DNA of 64,000 bases from Ptiloglossa arizonensis. Lineage: Eukaryota > Arthropoda > Insecta > Hymenoptera > Colletidae. Location: positions 2,232,001-2,296,000 of the forward strand of contig NC_135060.1 of NCBI RefSeq assembly GCF_051014685.1, written 5' to 3'. Positions 24,721 to 36,392 of the stretch are shown piece by piece (position 1 is the stretch's first letter; each line of letters opens with the position of its first letter). Both the position numbers and the translations under genes were made by a program. The notes below the pieces were generated by a model, which was not told where the DNA came from, did no database searches, and worked only from the letters and a program-made list of their open reading frames with translations.

Positions 24721-27700
24721 TACACGTATCCGTGTACTTATTATACTATTAAATGAATCGCGAGGATTCTCAAATTCTCAATCTAAAATTCTCAGAATTT
24801 TACAATGTTTTTCCTTGAAATCTTAAATGATATTTCAAATGAGAATACACCCTTGAAATGGAACGTACAAAGGCTATTTGAGAAGAAAATATTCCAGGAG
24901 GCAAGAAGCCAAAGTGTCGTCTACCTGCGTCGCAGAAGTTACCGCCAAGAAGACGACGTGAGCGTGAAAGAGAGAAAGAGAGAGAGAGAGAAAGAGCTCT
25001 CGACTCCCTCGCATTCTTCGAACGAAATCCGAGCAACGTTGGTGAAGCTTTCCCACATAAACCGATGGAGAGGCCACGAGAGGGTGGATCCACCGTACGA
25101 GAAATTACAATGAAGACTTTCGACCACTGTTGTGGGATCAGCGTCGAGAGCAAGAAGTGCCTGTCGACACGAAACGAGGATGGAAAGCCGCGTAGATTTA
25201 CGAGGAGCGACGAGGAGACGCGATGTCGCGTGGGATTGCGTAGGATTAAAATTCGAGTAGCCAGCTTTCGCTAAGGGGTATAAATCCGTTGCTTGGACGC
25301 GGACACGCCTGTTCGTTTCTTTTCGATCACCCCGGTACACGATGAGCCTTAAGCCCATGAATAACGTAATAGCGAATATTCCTACCCACTTGTATAGAGT
25401 GGTGGTCGGTTGAGTTCTCACGCAGCAGCACCTTTTATTTCTTTATTTATTTAACCACGATTTGGTATCGCTTAGTGTACGAAACGTAGGTTCACTTTTA
25501 GAAGACAAATCGAGTGATATCGCGAAATAAAAATGAGAGAAAATGGATATTGTAAACACTGACTTAATTAATTTAGCTAAAAGTGAAAAATATCATACGT
25601 TGGTGACACTTTTTGGAGGAATAAAAATTGCAGAATCAAAATGAAATAATTGCTCTACTTCTTCTCCAGTTTTTTGTGGAATGTACAATTATTGCACTAT
25701 GCGACTCGAAACATGAAAAAACATTTCACCCCCTCCAAAAAAAAAAAACGAAACGACTATCCGAACGACCCGATACAAACGACAGGCTAATGGAAAAACC
25801 AGAGTTTCGACGCCAATGGAAGGATTCACCTTGCGACGGTGAAAGATGTACCGCGACGCGCGCGTATGTGCACAAAGACACAAAGAGAGATCGCGAGGGG
25901 GTAGGTTGAATAGCCGTGTCCTGGATTTAAAATCCGGCCTCCACTTGAAATCGTGTTACCGAATGTGTCTCTATGGGCTGGCTGCTCAGCGTGCGAAGGG
26001 ATTAAATACCTACGTAAAGTTCTCTACCCGTTTCCACGATGTTCACCGCAGGGTGTTCTTGGGTAACCGCAGATGCGACACTTCAAAGTGATGTTGCCAC
26101 TTGGGGCTGTTACGTGTGTAAACACGACAACGTGTAAGTACAACGGGAAAGGATAAACAGGAGCGCGAGCGTGCACATATCGCGCACGTCGCCTCGCGTC
26201 GCGTCGTTTATAAGCGCACGCGGGGAATGTAATTTCGAAATAGAGGACTCCGAACTATGCAATGGCGCCCACCCCGACACGCGCGACGGAAAATTAATTT
26301 TTTCACGGGATTTCACTTCGAGACGAATAAACGTCACGCGTTTCATCGCGAACGTTAATGAAAACTGCAATTAAATCCTGAACGCTTTGGTTCGTTTGTC
26401 GTGCAACGGCCATTGTTGTTTCTTAGGTTATTCATTTTATTATTACCAGCATGGTTGTCATCACCGTCATCGTCGATAGCATTGGTGTTGTTATTATTAT
26501 TATTATAAGGTCACTGTTTATATCGTAACGCGAATTAGAAGAAAGTTTAGACAAACGTAACAAGTAGAGGTGAATCACAGTCGAAGGTTGCACAGAGACT
26601 TAACCTCAAAGTTCTAAAAGGGATTTTGATATTTGTAACGTTGAATTTTATTGCTAGTTTCGCGAGGATCTGGTACAAGGATACCGATTCCTTTTAGTTG
26701 GAAAAATGAAGCGGTTCTCGCGTTCACGAGAGTTACTCGCCCGTTCGGTGTCAATGTAGATAAAACAATCCCTTTGTACTCGCGTACGCTAAAAATTCTC
26801 ACGGCATCGTTGTTGCGTGTGGAGGATCAACAGTACACCGGTGTAGTTTTCACCTTGGACGTCTCCGAGGTGGTCCATTTCCCATCGTCGGTCATCTGCC
26901 ACGTTCTTTGAGGATATTGCCGCTAGTATAAAGTGTCCTTGCCTTTTACAGCAGGTGACCGGTCGTTGGGTCACCTTATACGCGTACCGCGCATTTTTTC
27001 GTTGGTCGTCTCTAGGATTTGCAGGCGCGGCATACTTGGTGCGCTCTGCCATGAGGTAGGGGACTCTCCTCTCCGAGTTCGTGGAGTAACGTTACACTTC
27101 TGGGTGGTTCATGGTTTCACCGGCAACCTCTTTCTTTTTCAGTACTGCAAAAGCGGTTTACACGTTCCTAGCCTTTTCCGTGAAACTCGAGAACCCGACG
27201 GCGTAATTACTTTGAAATTCTTCGCGATGGCTCAGTTTTTCCAAGGATCCTCGTATCCGTCACCGACGATACAATTGTTATCGTTTGCGAGAAACATTGG
27301 CTTGTTCGGAAAGTCGTTTTTTCTTCTTTTTGTTTTTGGTGAAGATGAAACACGATTTTTTTAGAGCGTATAAACATTTTATTATAATTATATACTCTCC
27401 ATTTTGGAAAACGAAATCATTTTACGAACAACCGGATAAATCGCTTAGATCGGTTTCGGTTTGAACGTTTTCAGTCGCTGCGAGAGCTCCCTGTCACAGT
27501 CTAGTGATGGAAACGTTGAGTAATTAAATAATTACAAATATACAATGTTTACTCGACACTTTCAAAAGGATTACACTTCGTTCCATTATTGTTATTATTC
27601 GGTACTATAATTTCATAACGATGATCTGTAATCTGATCCGTAATGGACTGATTTTCAAAGTCGTTTTCTTCATTCTACCATTAACAATGTTACACCGTGC

Positions 27701-30700
27701 AGAAATAAACTAAAACAATGTCGTCATTTACATCCTACATGCAGAAACCAAGGAAAAGGATGTTTCGCCTATCATTTGTCTTCTAATGTCTAGTAATAAC
27801 AATAGGAACAGAAGCACGAGCAGTCTTCATTGTGTCCTAAATCAGCATTCACCCCTACACTTCCCATGTAACGCCCCACTCCAGTATACTAACTCGCGTG
27901 TACAAGTACACTCAGCTTTCAAGTTATTTTAAATATCGTGAAAGTATATTTTTTTATCTTCATCGTTTCCATAACCATTAAAAATACACATAAAAATTTC
28001 TAATTAAATTTCTCGACGATAGAACAGAGTAGTATCGTCCCAAAGCTGATAGATGTCATTGGTTAATATCGGTTAGCATTTTAATTCACTTTACGCGAAA
28101 CAAATCACTGAAGACGTTAAGAAGCGTCTCGTACAATGGTCCAGGGTGAACGAACGCATCGAAAGTGTAATTTAATCGAAGACAAGTCCATCGTGGATTC
28201 TCAACGCGTGTGTATATTAAGACGAAAGTAATTCTTCTTGGAGTCGTCCACGTCGATCACACGGCGATTGTTCAAGTGGAATTGAAAGCGTCGATCTATC
28301 ATCATCAGAACTTTTTATGGAAATGACAGAATTGTGTCGGCGAAAAGGGTGTCGAAGCGAATAAGTGCAGTTACGATACGACGCCTGTTTGGTCGCTAAC
28401 AATAAGTGATCGATGATCGAGTTCCTGACTCAGCAGACATTCGCGAAACCGAACACCACGGGTATTTTCGCGCGCAAATATGCACGCGACAGACGCGAAC
28501 AAGGGTATGTCCCAACGTATCATGCCACGTATTACTTAACGCGATGTTCATAGATTGCGTGTACCGACGACGAGTGACCTACGAGTTGGTTACCGAGCTC
28601 TCCTTGCAACTACTCCTTCAACGATAATCCGACCCTAATCGTAGCAATTTTTCGAAAAATTTGCCAAAGTTGATGGTATTCGATCGTTTTGACAACGTTG
28701 CGCTGTATCATAGAAATATTCAATTACGAATATCTATTCCCAATTTATCAGTGATCCTCTTTTCTGAGATTACCTTCTGTATCGAATTATCGTAAGGTTC
28801 GATTACGATACATTGACATTATCTTTTCCCTGATACATTCTCTCAAAGTTTCCTCTGCAACGTATCGTTCCATGTAAAAAATTCACAAGGTAGATCGCTG
28901 TTAAATAATTTCCAAGTTGAAGGAAACAAACTGCGCCCTATAGATGTACAATTTAATCGAGAGATTCTTATTTCGAGAAATCTGCACGAAAATGGCATTC
29001 AAAGGAAAAGAACCCTCGACGATTATTTATCAGCGAATCGCGAGCGAGACGATAAGCCACGTATTCACAGAATCCACGATGCAGACGTGGCACAACGTAA
29101 CCCCATAAACGACAGGAACGGAGCGTGGATAATAACGAGACACCCTTGTGCGAATAATAAATCTCGATCCAACAACATTACCAACCGACAAAAGGATCTC
29201 GATGGGCGTGACTCGGTCCTGTTACTCGTTCCGATCGTGAGAGATGGAGACGTCAACTTTTGTAGAATTCGTCGCGGACCGCTGTCGGGGCCTCGAAGCC
29301 TCCAAGTGGTGCACATCGAGCGTTTAGGTTCACGCTCGAGCTATTCAACGCGCCTCGAGTTGATGCACACTCGTCGACGTTGATTTGCGGCGCGTGCTAC
29401 GCGACCCTGGCAATAATTCCGATCATTGTTCCCAATGAAATCTATCCGAGCTGCGACGAATCGGCGACGCAGCTGAGAACTTGTTTTCCACGAAAGTCAT
29501 GCAAATGCGAGAAGAGAAGTTGAAAATATACGCGCCTACTGTAATAAAATCGGATATCGATAGTTAGATCGTTTCAGAGAAACTTGAAAGAGAATCTTAG
29601 GTAATTTTTTCATCTCTATCGAACTTTTATCGTAGTTTCGTCGAGTCAATGTTTCAATGAAATTGCAAGTGTTCCGTTTGGATTACTTATTCGTTTATAA
29701 CATATTTTCGGTTTTCGTTTGCGGTATTACGTATATATGACATATCGTTAAGAAACTGTCAATTATTTCTAAATAAATTGGACCAAGATTTAATCAAGTA
29801 CGACCTTTCATAAAAATAAAAAAATTATTTATATTTTCTGTAAGCATAGCGCGTAAACAGTATGTAATTCCTTGTTCCATATTTATAATAAATCACTTAT
29901 CACGGATGGAGATCGAATTTATTTAAATATAATACTTTTCCGATACTGGTCAATTGACCCGAGCAGCTCCAGTGTAACAACTATTTCAACAGTGCGCAAA
30001 GGTTAATTTAATATTTAATACATTTTCGATCCACTTTTGCATCATATTTTTCAATACGTTCCGTTCTTGGTTTGCGGATCAATGTTGTCGCCAAACGAGA
30101 TGTTTTCTTTATGAGAATTTTACACAGACCAGAAATATTTTCGGATATCCCACAGTCCGATAAGTTGAAAATTGCGCTTCTCGTATTAAATTGTCATGGT
30201 TTTTTTCCAGCGTGACAATTTTACCCATACTACAACAATTTTTCCTTTCAGTTGCTCGTGTTAGCGTAACTTCGTTCGCAGGCACCAAAGGAATCAATGA
30301 TCCATGCAGAGATATGTGGAACCGAATCAAATGCACGCACTCGACCAGCATTTAGAATCATTTTTTTAGTCAAGTGTCGGGTGAAAATATTTTGTTTTCA
30401 GATTTTCAATTAATTTCCTCTTTATTGAAAAATACGTGCCGAATCGAAACCTAGAAATGATAAAACGTTATATAAATCTGATCGAAACTAAATTATTATT
30501 TAAGTCTAAAGTATACATGAAAAATTTGTTCGTAAAGAAATCTGATTAAAAATCTTTACAAGTCCGATCAATAACTAAATCGCTCAAAATGATTTTAAAT
30601 AAATTAATAAACTATCAGTTCGAACAGTATACAGTATAGCAGAGTACTATTTCTATCAAATAGACCTTGTTTAAGTTCACCAAAGTTTCGTCCAAACGAT

Positions 30701-31140
30701 TGTATCGAACTAGTTTGTTTCAACGAGAAACAATATTCTAGACAACGAGAACTTTTTCTAACGAGTTACGATAATAAGTACCTTCCAAAATCTACAATAT
30801 TTCATCTACTACCGAAACATTTCAGTTAGGCATAGTCGTTCGTTCGTAATTGCTAATAACAATTATAAAAAGGAAGGAAGACGTGTTAAATGAAATGAAA
30901 AACGATCGAATTTCTTCGAACAAAGAGTTCGAATACCATTTCTCGCCATCAGATACACTTCCACCGAAGAAACATACAAGGAGACTTATTCTCAGAGAGT
31001 ACAGTTGTCAAGTCAGAAGTATCGGTGCAACTGTTACGAGATCAGAATCCAGTTTCGTTCGTAGAACAGTGACCGGTACAGTGGGCATCCCTAGCAGAGC
31101 TTCTTCGAAAGAGTCGTGAAACGGATACTTGGCGCGAGCA
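24721..31140. other. No supported gene
   Basis: Short GA tract at 24.97-24.99 kb, a TATAAAT at 25279-25285 without other promoter signs, and CpG-rich, homeodomain-core-rich DNA at 25.85-26.4 kb. A short TTA triplet run lies near 26.49 kb. The MITE at 27.3 kb is listed separately; 27.5-30.85 kb is AT-rich and empty. Confidence 0.5.
27297..27437. mobile_element. Second copy of the same mariner-like MITE (~140 bp)
   Basis: It shares the left end (ttggcttgttcggaaagtcg), the internal acacgatttttttagagcgt, the block tatactctccattttggaaa and the right end acgaacaaccgg with the copy at 52637-52769. The ends are more decayed and the flanking TA is unclear. Confidence 0.8.
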
Positions 31141-31504
31141 CTATAATTTCACGAGTAGAGCCGAGGACACCACCCCCCGGTTTGGACAGTGAGTATCGTT
31201 GGTCGAGTACAGAGGGTGGCGTGCACGAACAGTCGCGCGTTATCTAAACACGCAGTCGAACGAAGCGTGGCTCCGAAAGAGGAAGAAGAAGATAGGCCGA
31301 AAAAGGCAGGAGAATCGAAGGAGAGTGGGGTCAACGTGTGGAAAGAGCGACGGAGACGGAGAGCCACGGTAGCATCGTGTACGTGTAAAAGAGAGACGTA
31401 ATAAAGGGATGGCTGGTGGAACGGAGGGTGCGGGTGTGGGTCACGTGGGGGTGGCGGCGGTGGAGACGGCGGTGGTGGCGGTGGTGAGGTAGTCATGACG
31501 ACCG

Positions 31505-31560
31505 CAGCGACCAATCATCCGGAAGTAACGCAGCGCGAGATAACTCTGCATCCAATCAGG
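31505..31560. promoter_or_regulatory. Candidate promoter core: two CCAAT boxes and an ETS site
   Basis: CCAATCA at 31511-31517 and again at 31552-31558, 41 bases apart, with CCGGAAGT at 31519-31526. NF-Y (CCAAT) and GABP/ETS (CCGGAAGT) sites together are typical of TATA-less housekeeping promoters. The block is GC-rich and flanked by a GGT/GGC tract upstream and a CT tract downstream. Direction and target gene are unknown; a possible donor (GGACA|gtgagt) lies at 31189/31190. Confidence 0.4.
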
Positions 31561-31650
31561 TTTAAAGCGGGGACGGGGCTGGCCATCCCCCGCAGAAAAT
31601 CACCCCCGTAACGAAATTTCCACCGTACGAGGGTAGATATACAAAACGAC

Positions 31651-31720
31651 AGACGTCTCTCTCTCTCTTTCTCTCTCTCTCTCTTTCTCTCTCTCTTCAT
31701 CTCTCTCTCTCTTCATCTAT
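31651..31720. repeat. (CT)n microsatellite
   Basis: CT run broken by TTT and CAT, immediately downstream of the CCAAT/ETS cluster at 31511-31556. Confidence 0.9.
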
Positions 31721-32287
31721 CTATCGTACTTACCCTCGCGGTTGCCTCGCACAGTACTCTCGAACCGAGGATAAGCGGAGACGACGGTAGTTCTTATCCA
31801 CCCTCAAGGTCCTCCTCTTCTTTTAATTCATAATCTCGGACTGTCAGCGATAACCTGCTGGACGCAGATAAGGGGGACCGCGAAAGTCTTTCAAGAAGCT
31901 GAGAAGGGACGATCGACGAGCTTCCTTGAATTTTAAACAGGGACTTATACCGGAACGCAAAGTACAGATATAGTATTTTGGTTACGTTTAGGGAACACTT
32001 GTTTCGATATTACCGATGATAGAATTCACAGAACATCGAAGGGATGAAGGAGTCATACTGATCTCACCTTTTTCTTATCTTCACGAACAAAATGTTTTGC
32101 TGGACGTGATAAATTTCAGAGTCATATCTTTGCAATTATTAGGTATTGGATGTTGATACGAGTTCTTGTTGTATATGTTCGGAATCGAGAGAAGATTTTT
32201 GTCTTTCGGTTCTTTTATAAATTTAAACGGTTCTTAAAAGTGAAACGTTGTTAAAAATATTCAAACCTTTATCTAATGTGGAAAATA

Positions 32288-32340
32288 TTGGGTTGTTCGG
32301 AAAGTCGTTTCGTTTTTTTTTCGGTGAAAATATATACAGA
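32288..32340 (+). mobile_element. Single left end of the same mariner-like family
   Basis: TA then ttgggttgttcggaaagtcg, followed by tttcgttttttttcggtgaa. The sequence then departs from the 133-140 bp MITEs and no right end is visible nearby. It may be the start of the longer parent element or a truncated copy. Confidence 0.65.
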
Positions 32341-32560
32341 TGCAGATTTATTGGAAATTCAAATAATTGCAATGACAAATACGTTTCACCGACACCAATG
32401 ATAACTTCTTTCGATACCTGTTGGATGTCTCGGCACAATAAAGAGGAATCGATACTTATCGCTAATAACAAATAGATAATTTGATCGATTCTACCGCTAA
32501 TGACGATCGAGAAGCTTCCCTGAATTTCAAAGTTCGTAGGAAACCAAAGGTATACTGAGT

Positions 32561-32650
32561 AAATTCGATCGAATAAGTTTAAATATTGATAAATTCGATC
32601 GAACAGGTTCAAATATTGATAAATTCGATCGAACAAGTTCGAAATATTCA
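32561..32650. repeat. Tandem repeat, 3 units of 30 bp
   Basis: Units at 32561, 32591 and 32621 share aaattcgatcgaa.a.gtt followed by aaatatt. The core contains the palindrome ttcgatcgaa. Because 30 is ten codons, the minus strand reads a repeated NLFDRIYQYL-type decapeptide, which I take as incidental. Confidence 0.9.
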
Positions 32651-35447
32651 TATATCGTTCGTATAGGTGCGCCTTCTGTTCCAGGCAGTGTATTTAGACC
32701 ACAGTGTAGCACACTGTGTAAACTCGAAGTAGCTTTTTAACATTACATTAAAGGTCGTTCGATTCTATGAAGATACTCGTCCACCCTTTGGTAAAATGAG
32801 CGAGAAGTGAAAGGGAAACACACGAAGATTGATCTACGAGGTAAAAATAGAAAAAACTTTAACCTTATAGTTACATTCACTGTGTTACCTCGCTGACACC
32901 TTTTTTTTTTCTATGTGTGCGGAGAAAGTTGAACGTAATAACAACAGCTGTGCGCTGTAACTGCATGTAACCACACGCAGTCTATTCTTGTCTATCCCGT
33001 ACTACTTAAGTTACGCGGCGAGAAAACGTCAGTTTCCAATTTTTCATCGTTTCCTGTTACCCTATCACGTTTGCTGCAATCATCCCCCATATTTTGTAAC
33101 GTTGTTCGATCAAATTAAAAATTGAACGACACCAGACATCGGTTTCCATTTCTTTAAATAAATTTTACGTTTATCGTTTGTCTGTTACACGTACCTAAAT
33201 CGTAAGACACGTTACAGGCATAAAAGATCCACGTACTAATTTTATTTCATAACTGTTCTTTCCAAGTGGAAACGTCTAATTTCTACCTAATATTCCACTA
33301 TGAGTATATCACCATTGACATACTCCAATTCATATTAGAATACAACGGTCTCAATTTTATTTACAAATACAACTTACACATCTGGTCGATACATCTCCAC
33401 AGATTTCCAAAGTTATTTTTCCAAATATCGAAATATTGCACGAAAGAATATTCTCTATATTAAAAATTTATTTTTATACGAAGAATCGTTTGTTTTTCAA
33501 TTGTACCAATATTGGGATACCCCGTACGATGCGTCATCATTTTTATTCCAGCGTTAACTAGATCAGAACTCGTACCAGTATTCCAAACTTCTTTTCTTTG
33601 GGAAAAAATATTTTATTCGACGATCGATAAACCTTACCCAAGCGACATTATGCGTTCCCACAGCGCTCGATAAATACACACCGGTGACATCCGCCACGTA
33701 AATGCGTCACGATGCTTCGTATACGGGAAAGATGCGTTTATGGGCTGGCAGCGGGCTGATAAGAAGGCTCATAAAACGAATGACACCCCATAAGTGTTCG
33801 AAGCAACTTCGACGTTACCTTCGACACGATCGGTTGTCGAACGTATACCTCGCATTTGTCACGTTTATCGACTCCGCCGTGTACGCCACACGGTTTCACC
33901 GTGACACACTTTGACGCGCGAACGAATGGCGCGTTCTCTATGGACTGCAAACACAACACCCAACAGGAACCATAGTAAACCGATCGTGAAAAAGTTTCGT
34001 ATTAAAAAACGAATAAATAAGAACCTATCTCGAGAATATCTTTACTAAATTGTTGTTTCGATCAACGTTGGAAAAAGTATCGAGCATTCGAAATTCTTCG
34101 ACGAGTTACCAGTTGCATTGTACGCAATAAGAATCTTATCAACAGGGTGAAACGCATCGGAAATGTAGGGAAAGAAATCTTATAGCGTTTGCTTACACGT
34201 AAATAGAATAGATCGGTAAGTTGTAACATAGTTTACCTACTCGATAACCGATAATAACGTAATACGGACAAATTGTCACCGAACTTTCCAAAATGTAAAA
34301 TTTTCGACCCCGATTTTTCGTCATTTTATTATCGATCGAAGACGGTGGTTGATAGTTCGTTTAACGAACAACACGTGTCTTCCTCTTAATAAATAACACG
34401 CGTCTACGATCGCCTCGATTAACGTGGTCGATAAGGGATCGAAAAGTTTCGAAAAAAAAAACTGACGAATTATATAAACCCGTTTGCAGGTGGATCGGAC
34501 CTCTTTTTTTCAAATCAACCGTGAGGATATTGGTCGGCCTCGCGGAAAATTTTCTTCGGGCAGCTTACCCTGAAAAAACCTTCCACGATATCGAATCGCT
34601 AATCTACCTCGCGCCTTCTTGATTACGATACACGTCCAGGCGGGTGGAAGGAATAAAGGAAAAAAATTTTTCTCATCATCCCGTCGCGCGCAACTTGCCC
34701 TCCCAAACCCCCTCCCGGTTGCCCCCGAGCCCCCTTTCCTCGTCTACTTTCGCCGAGAGTGTGGGTGGATGAATTCCATCGTTATCGAGTCGCACCCCCA
34801 TTTTACAAACGGGAAAGCTTCTCTCCCGTCCGCAAAATCCCTCGACCGAACGTGCATATTTCCATTTGACACGCCTCAACGATCGCCTGATTTTATTAAA
34901 AACCCTCGTAACCTGGTTCTGCTCTGCATTTTCAGGTCTCCAAGGGTAGAAGTCTTTCTTCTGGATGCCTTCGTTTCGTTGTCCTGCCTACACCTTTGCG
35001 CGCGCGAAAATTGTTCGCGGCGCACGTGCGACGCGAACAAATAGAGAGAAACGGAACGAGATTGAAGATTGCTCGTAGACGCGGTGCCAAGATGGACTCC
35101 CTCGTTACCAACTTACCTACAACCAACGTTTTTTATATTTCCCGCGAATTGATTCCCGTGCGAAAATCGTATCACTCTCGACGAATTTTAAGTCACGTTC
35201 TTATTCTGTGCGAGCGCGACCGAGTGTTTTTTCAAGACTGGGTCACTGGAGACCCGTGACATTTAGAGAGGCAACGAGTGGAAACAGTGAATGAAAAAAT
35301 GTAGGAAGGGATTGTGAATACAAAAATAAGTCCAAAAGAATAAATATCAAGATTGTGTCGGTTTGTACGGTGTTGGATGAATAACACAGGATTGTTCTTC
35401 CGAAATTAAATGCGTGCAATTTGAAAAATAAAGAAACGCACATATGC

Positions 35448-35530
35448 TAGGTTGTTCGATAAGTTTTGTCGTTTTCTCCATTGAAAAAAATACTATGACA
35501 CTGGAACTTTTCTGGAACTTTCTTATCAGA
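35448..35530 (+). mobile_element. One-end fragment of the second mariner-like family
   Basis: taggttgttcgataagtttt, gtcgttttctccattgaaaa and tactatgacactggaac match the other copies; then the sequence diverges. A short internal duplication of tggaactttctt-like sequence follows. Confidence 0.65.
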
Positions 35531-36317
35531 GAACCTATTACTATATGGACGTTACATTGTGCGCGTAATCCATTCGCGAATTATTTGCCACGAGAACGAA
35601 AATAAACGAAACCGAGTCTCTTTCGTAAAAATTGCAACAGACTCGAGGATTAAAACGAAAATCGTACCCGTTTGAAAAGTAACGGCGTTCGTCGCTATTT
35701 CGCGTCGACGAGAGAAGCGACTCGCAACTCGCGATATTCCCAGTGAACGAAAAGCGATCTAGAAAAACAAAACCCTCGCGGGGGGGAGGGGTGCAGGAGA
35801 GGTGTTTCGTATATTCACGTGCAATTTTCTCTCGTTAAGAAAGCAGAAATCCTGGAGAACATTAATTCAGATTGGCTGAGCAAGACAGTGTACACGAAAC
35901 GCGAATTCAGAGTTAATCGTGTTACATTGAAGGCCTCTCGTGCCGCTCGTGAAAACACAACCCCTTCGATAACAGAAACGACAACAGCTCGTTACGCGCC
36001 GCCATATTTGACCCTCTTCCTCTCTTGGTCTTAATTTTGAAACTCGTCTGCCGGCGTGTCGTACGTAGGACTTCTGGAGAGGAATCCAGAAGAGAGAGGA
36101 GCAGAGGGACGGGCAGAGAAAGAGAGAAGGTCGTAAACGAGGTCGAGTGTCGGCAGCGTATAATTTCGATGACAAGCAAAGGGGTGGTTATATCTCGCCC
36201 GTTTCTCTCTCTTCCCTCCACGCGGACTGCGAGTGGTGAGCCACCCCTGTGATTGTATTAATTCAAGCTACCCTCTCCCCCGTTCGCTTCTCAGTTTCCA
36301 TCTTTCTCGTCCTCCCT

Positions 36318-36392
36318 GTCTCGTTCTCCCTCTTTCTCTCTCTTTCTCTACCTCTTACTCTCTTACTCTCTTTCTCTCTTTCTCCGTCCCTT
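36318..36392. repeat. CT-rich simple sequence
   Basis: Imperfect CT run interrupted by tacctcttactc units. Confidence 0.8.

Noticed and set aside
25279..25285. TATA box (TATAAAT)
   Set aside because: No initiator, downstream exon or other promoter element nearby; likely chance in AT-rich DNA. The TATATAAA at 34471-34478 is similar.
31149..31514. Proline-rich 121-codon minus frame
   Set aside because: It arises from a GGT/GGC triplet tract in a promoter-like block; no start or splice context and no known domain.
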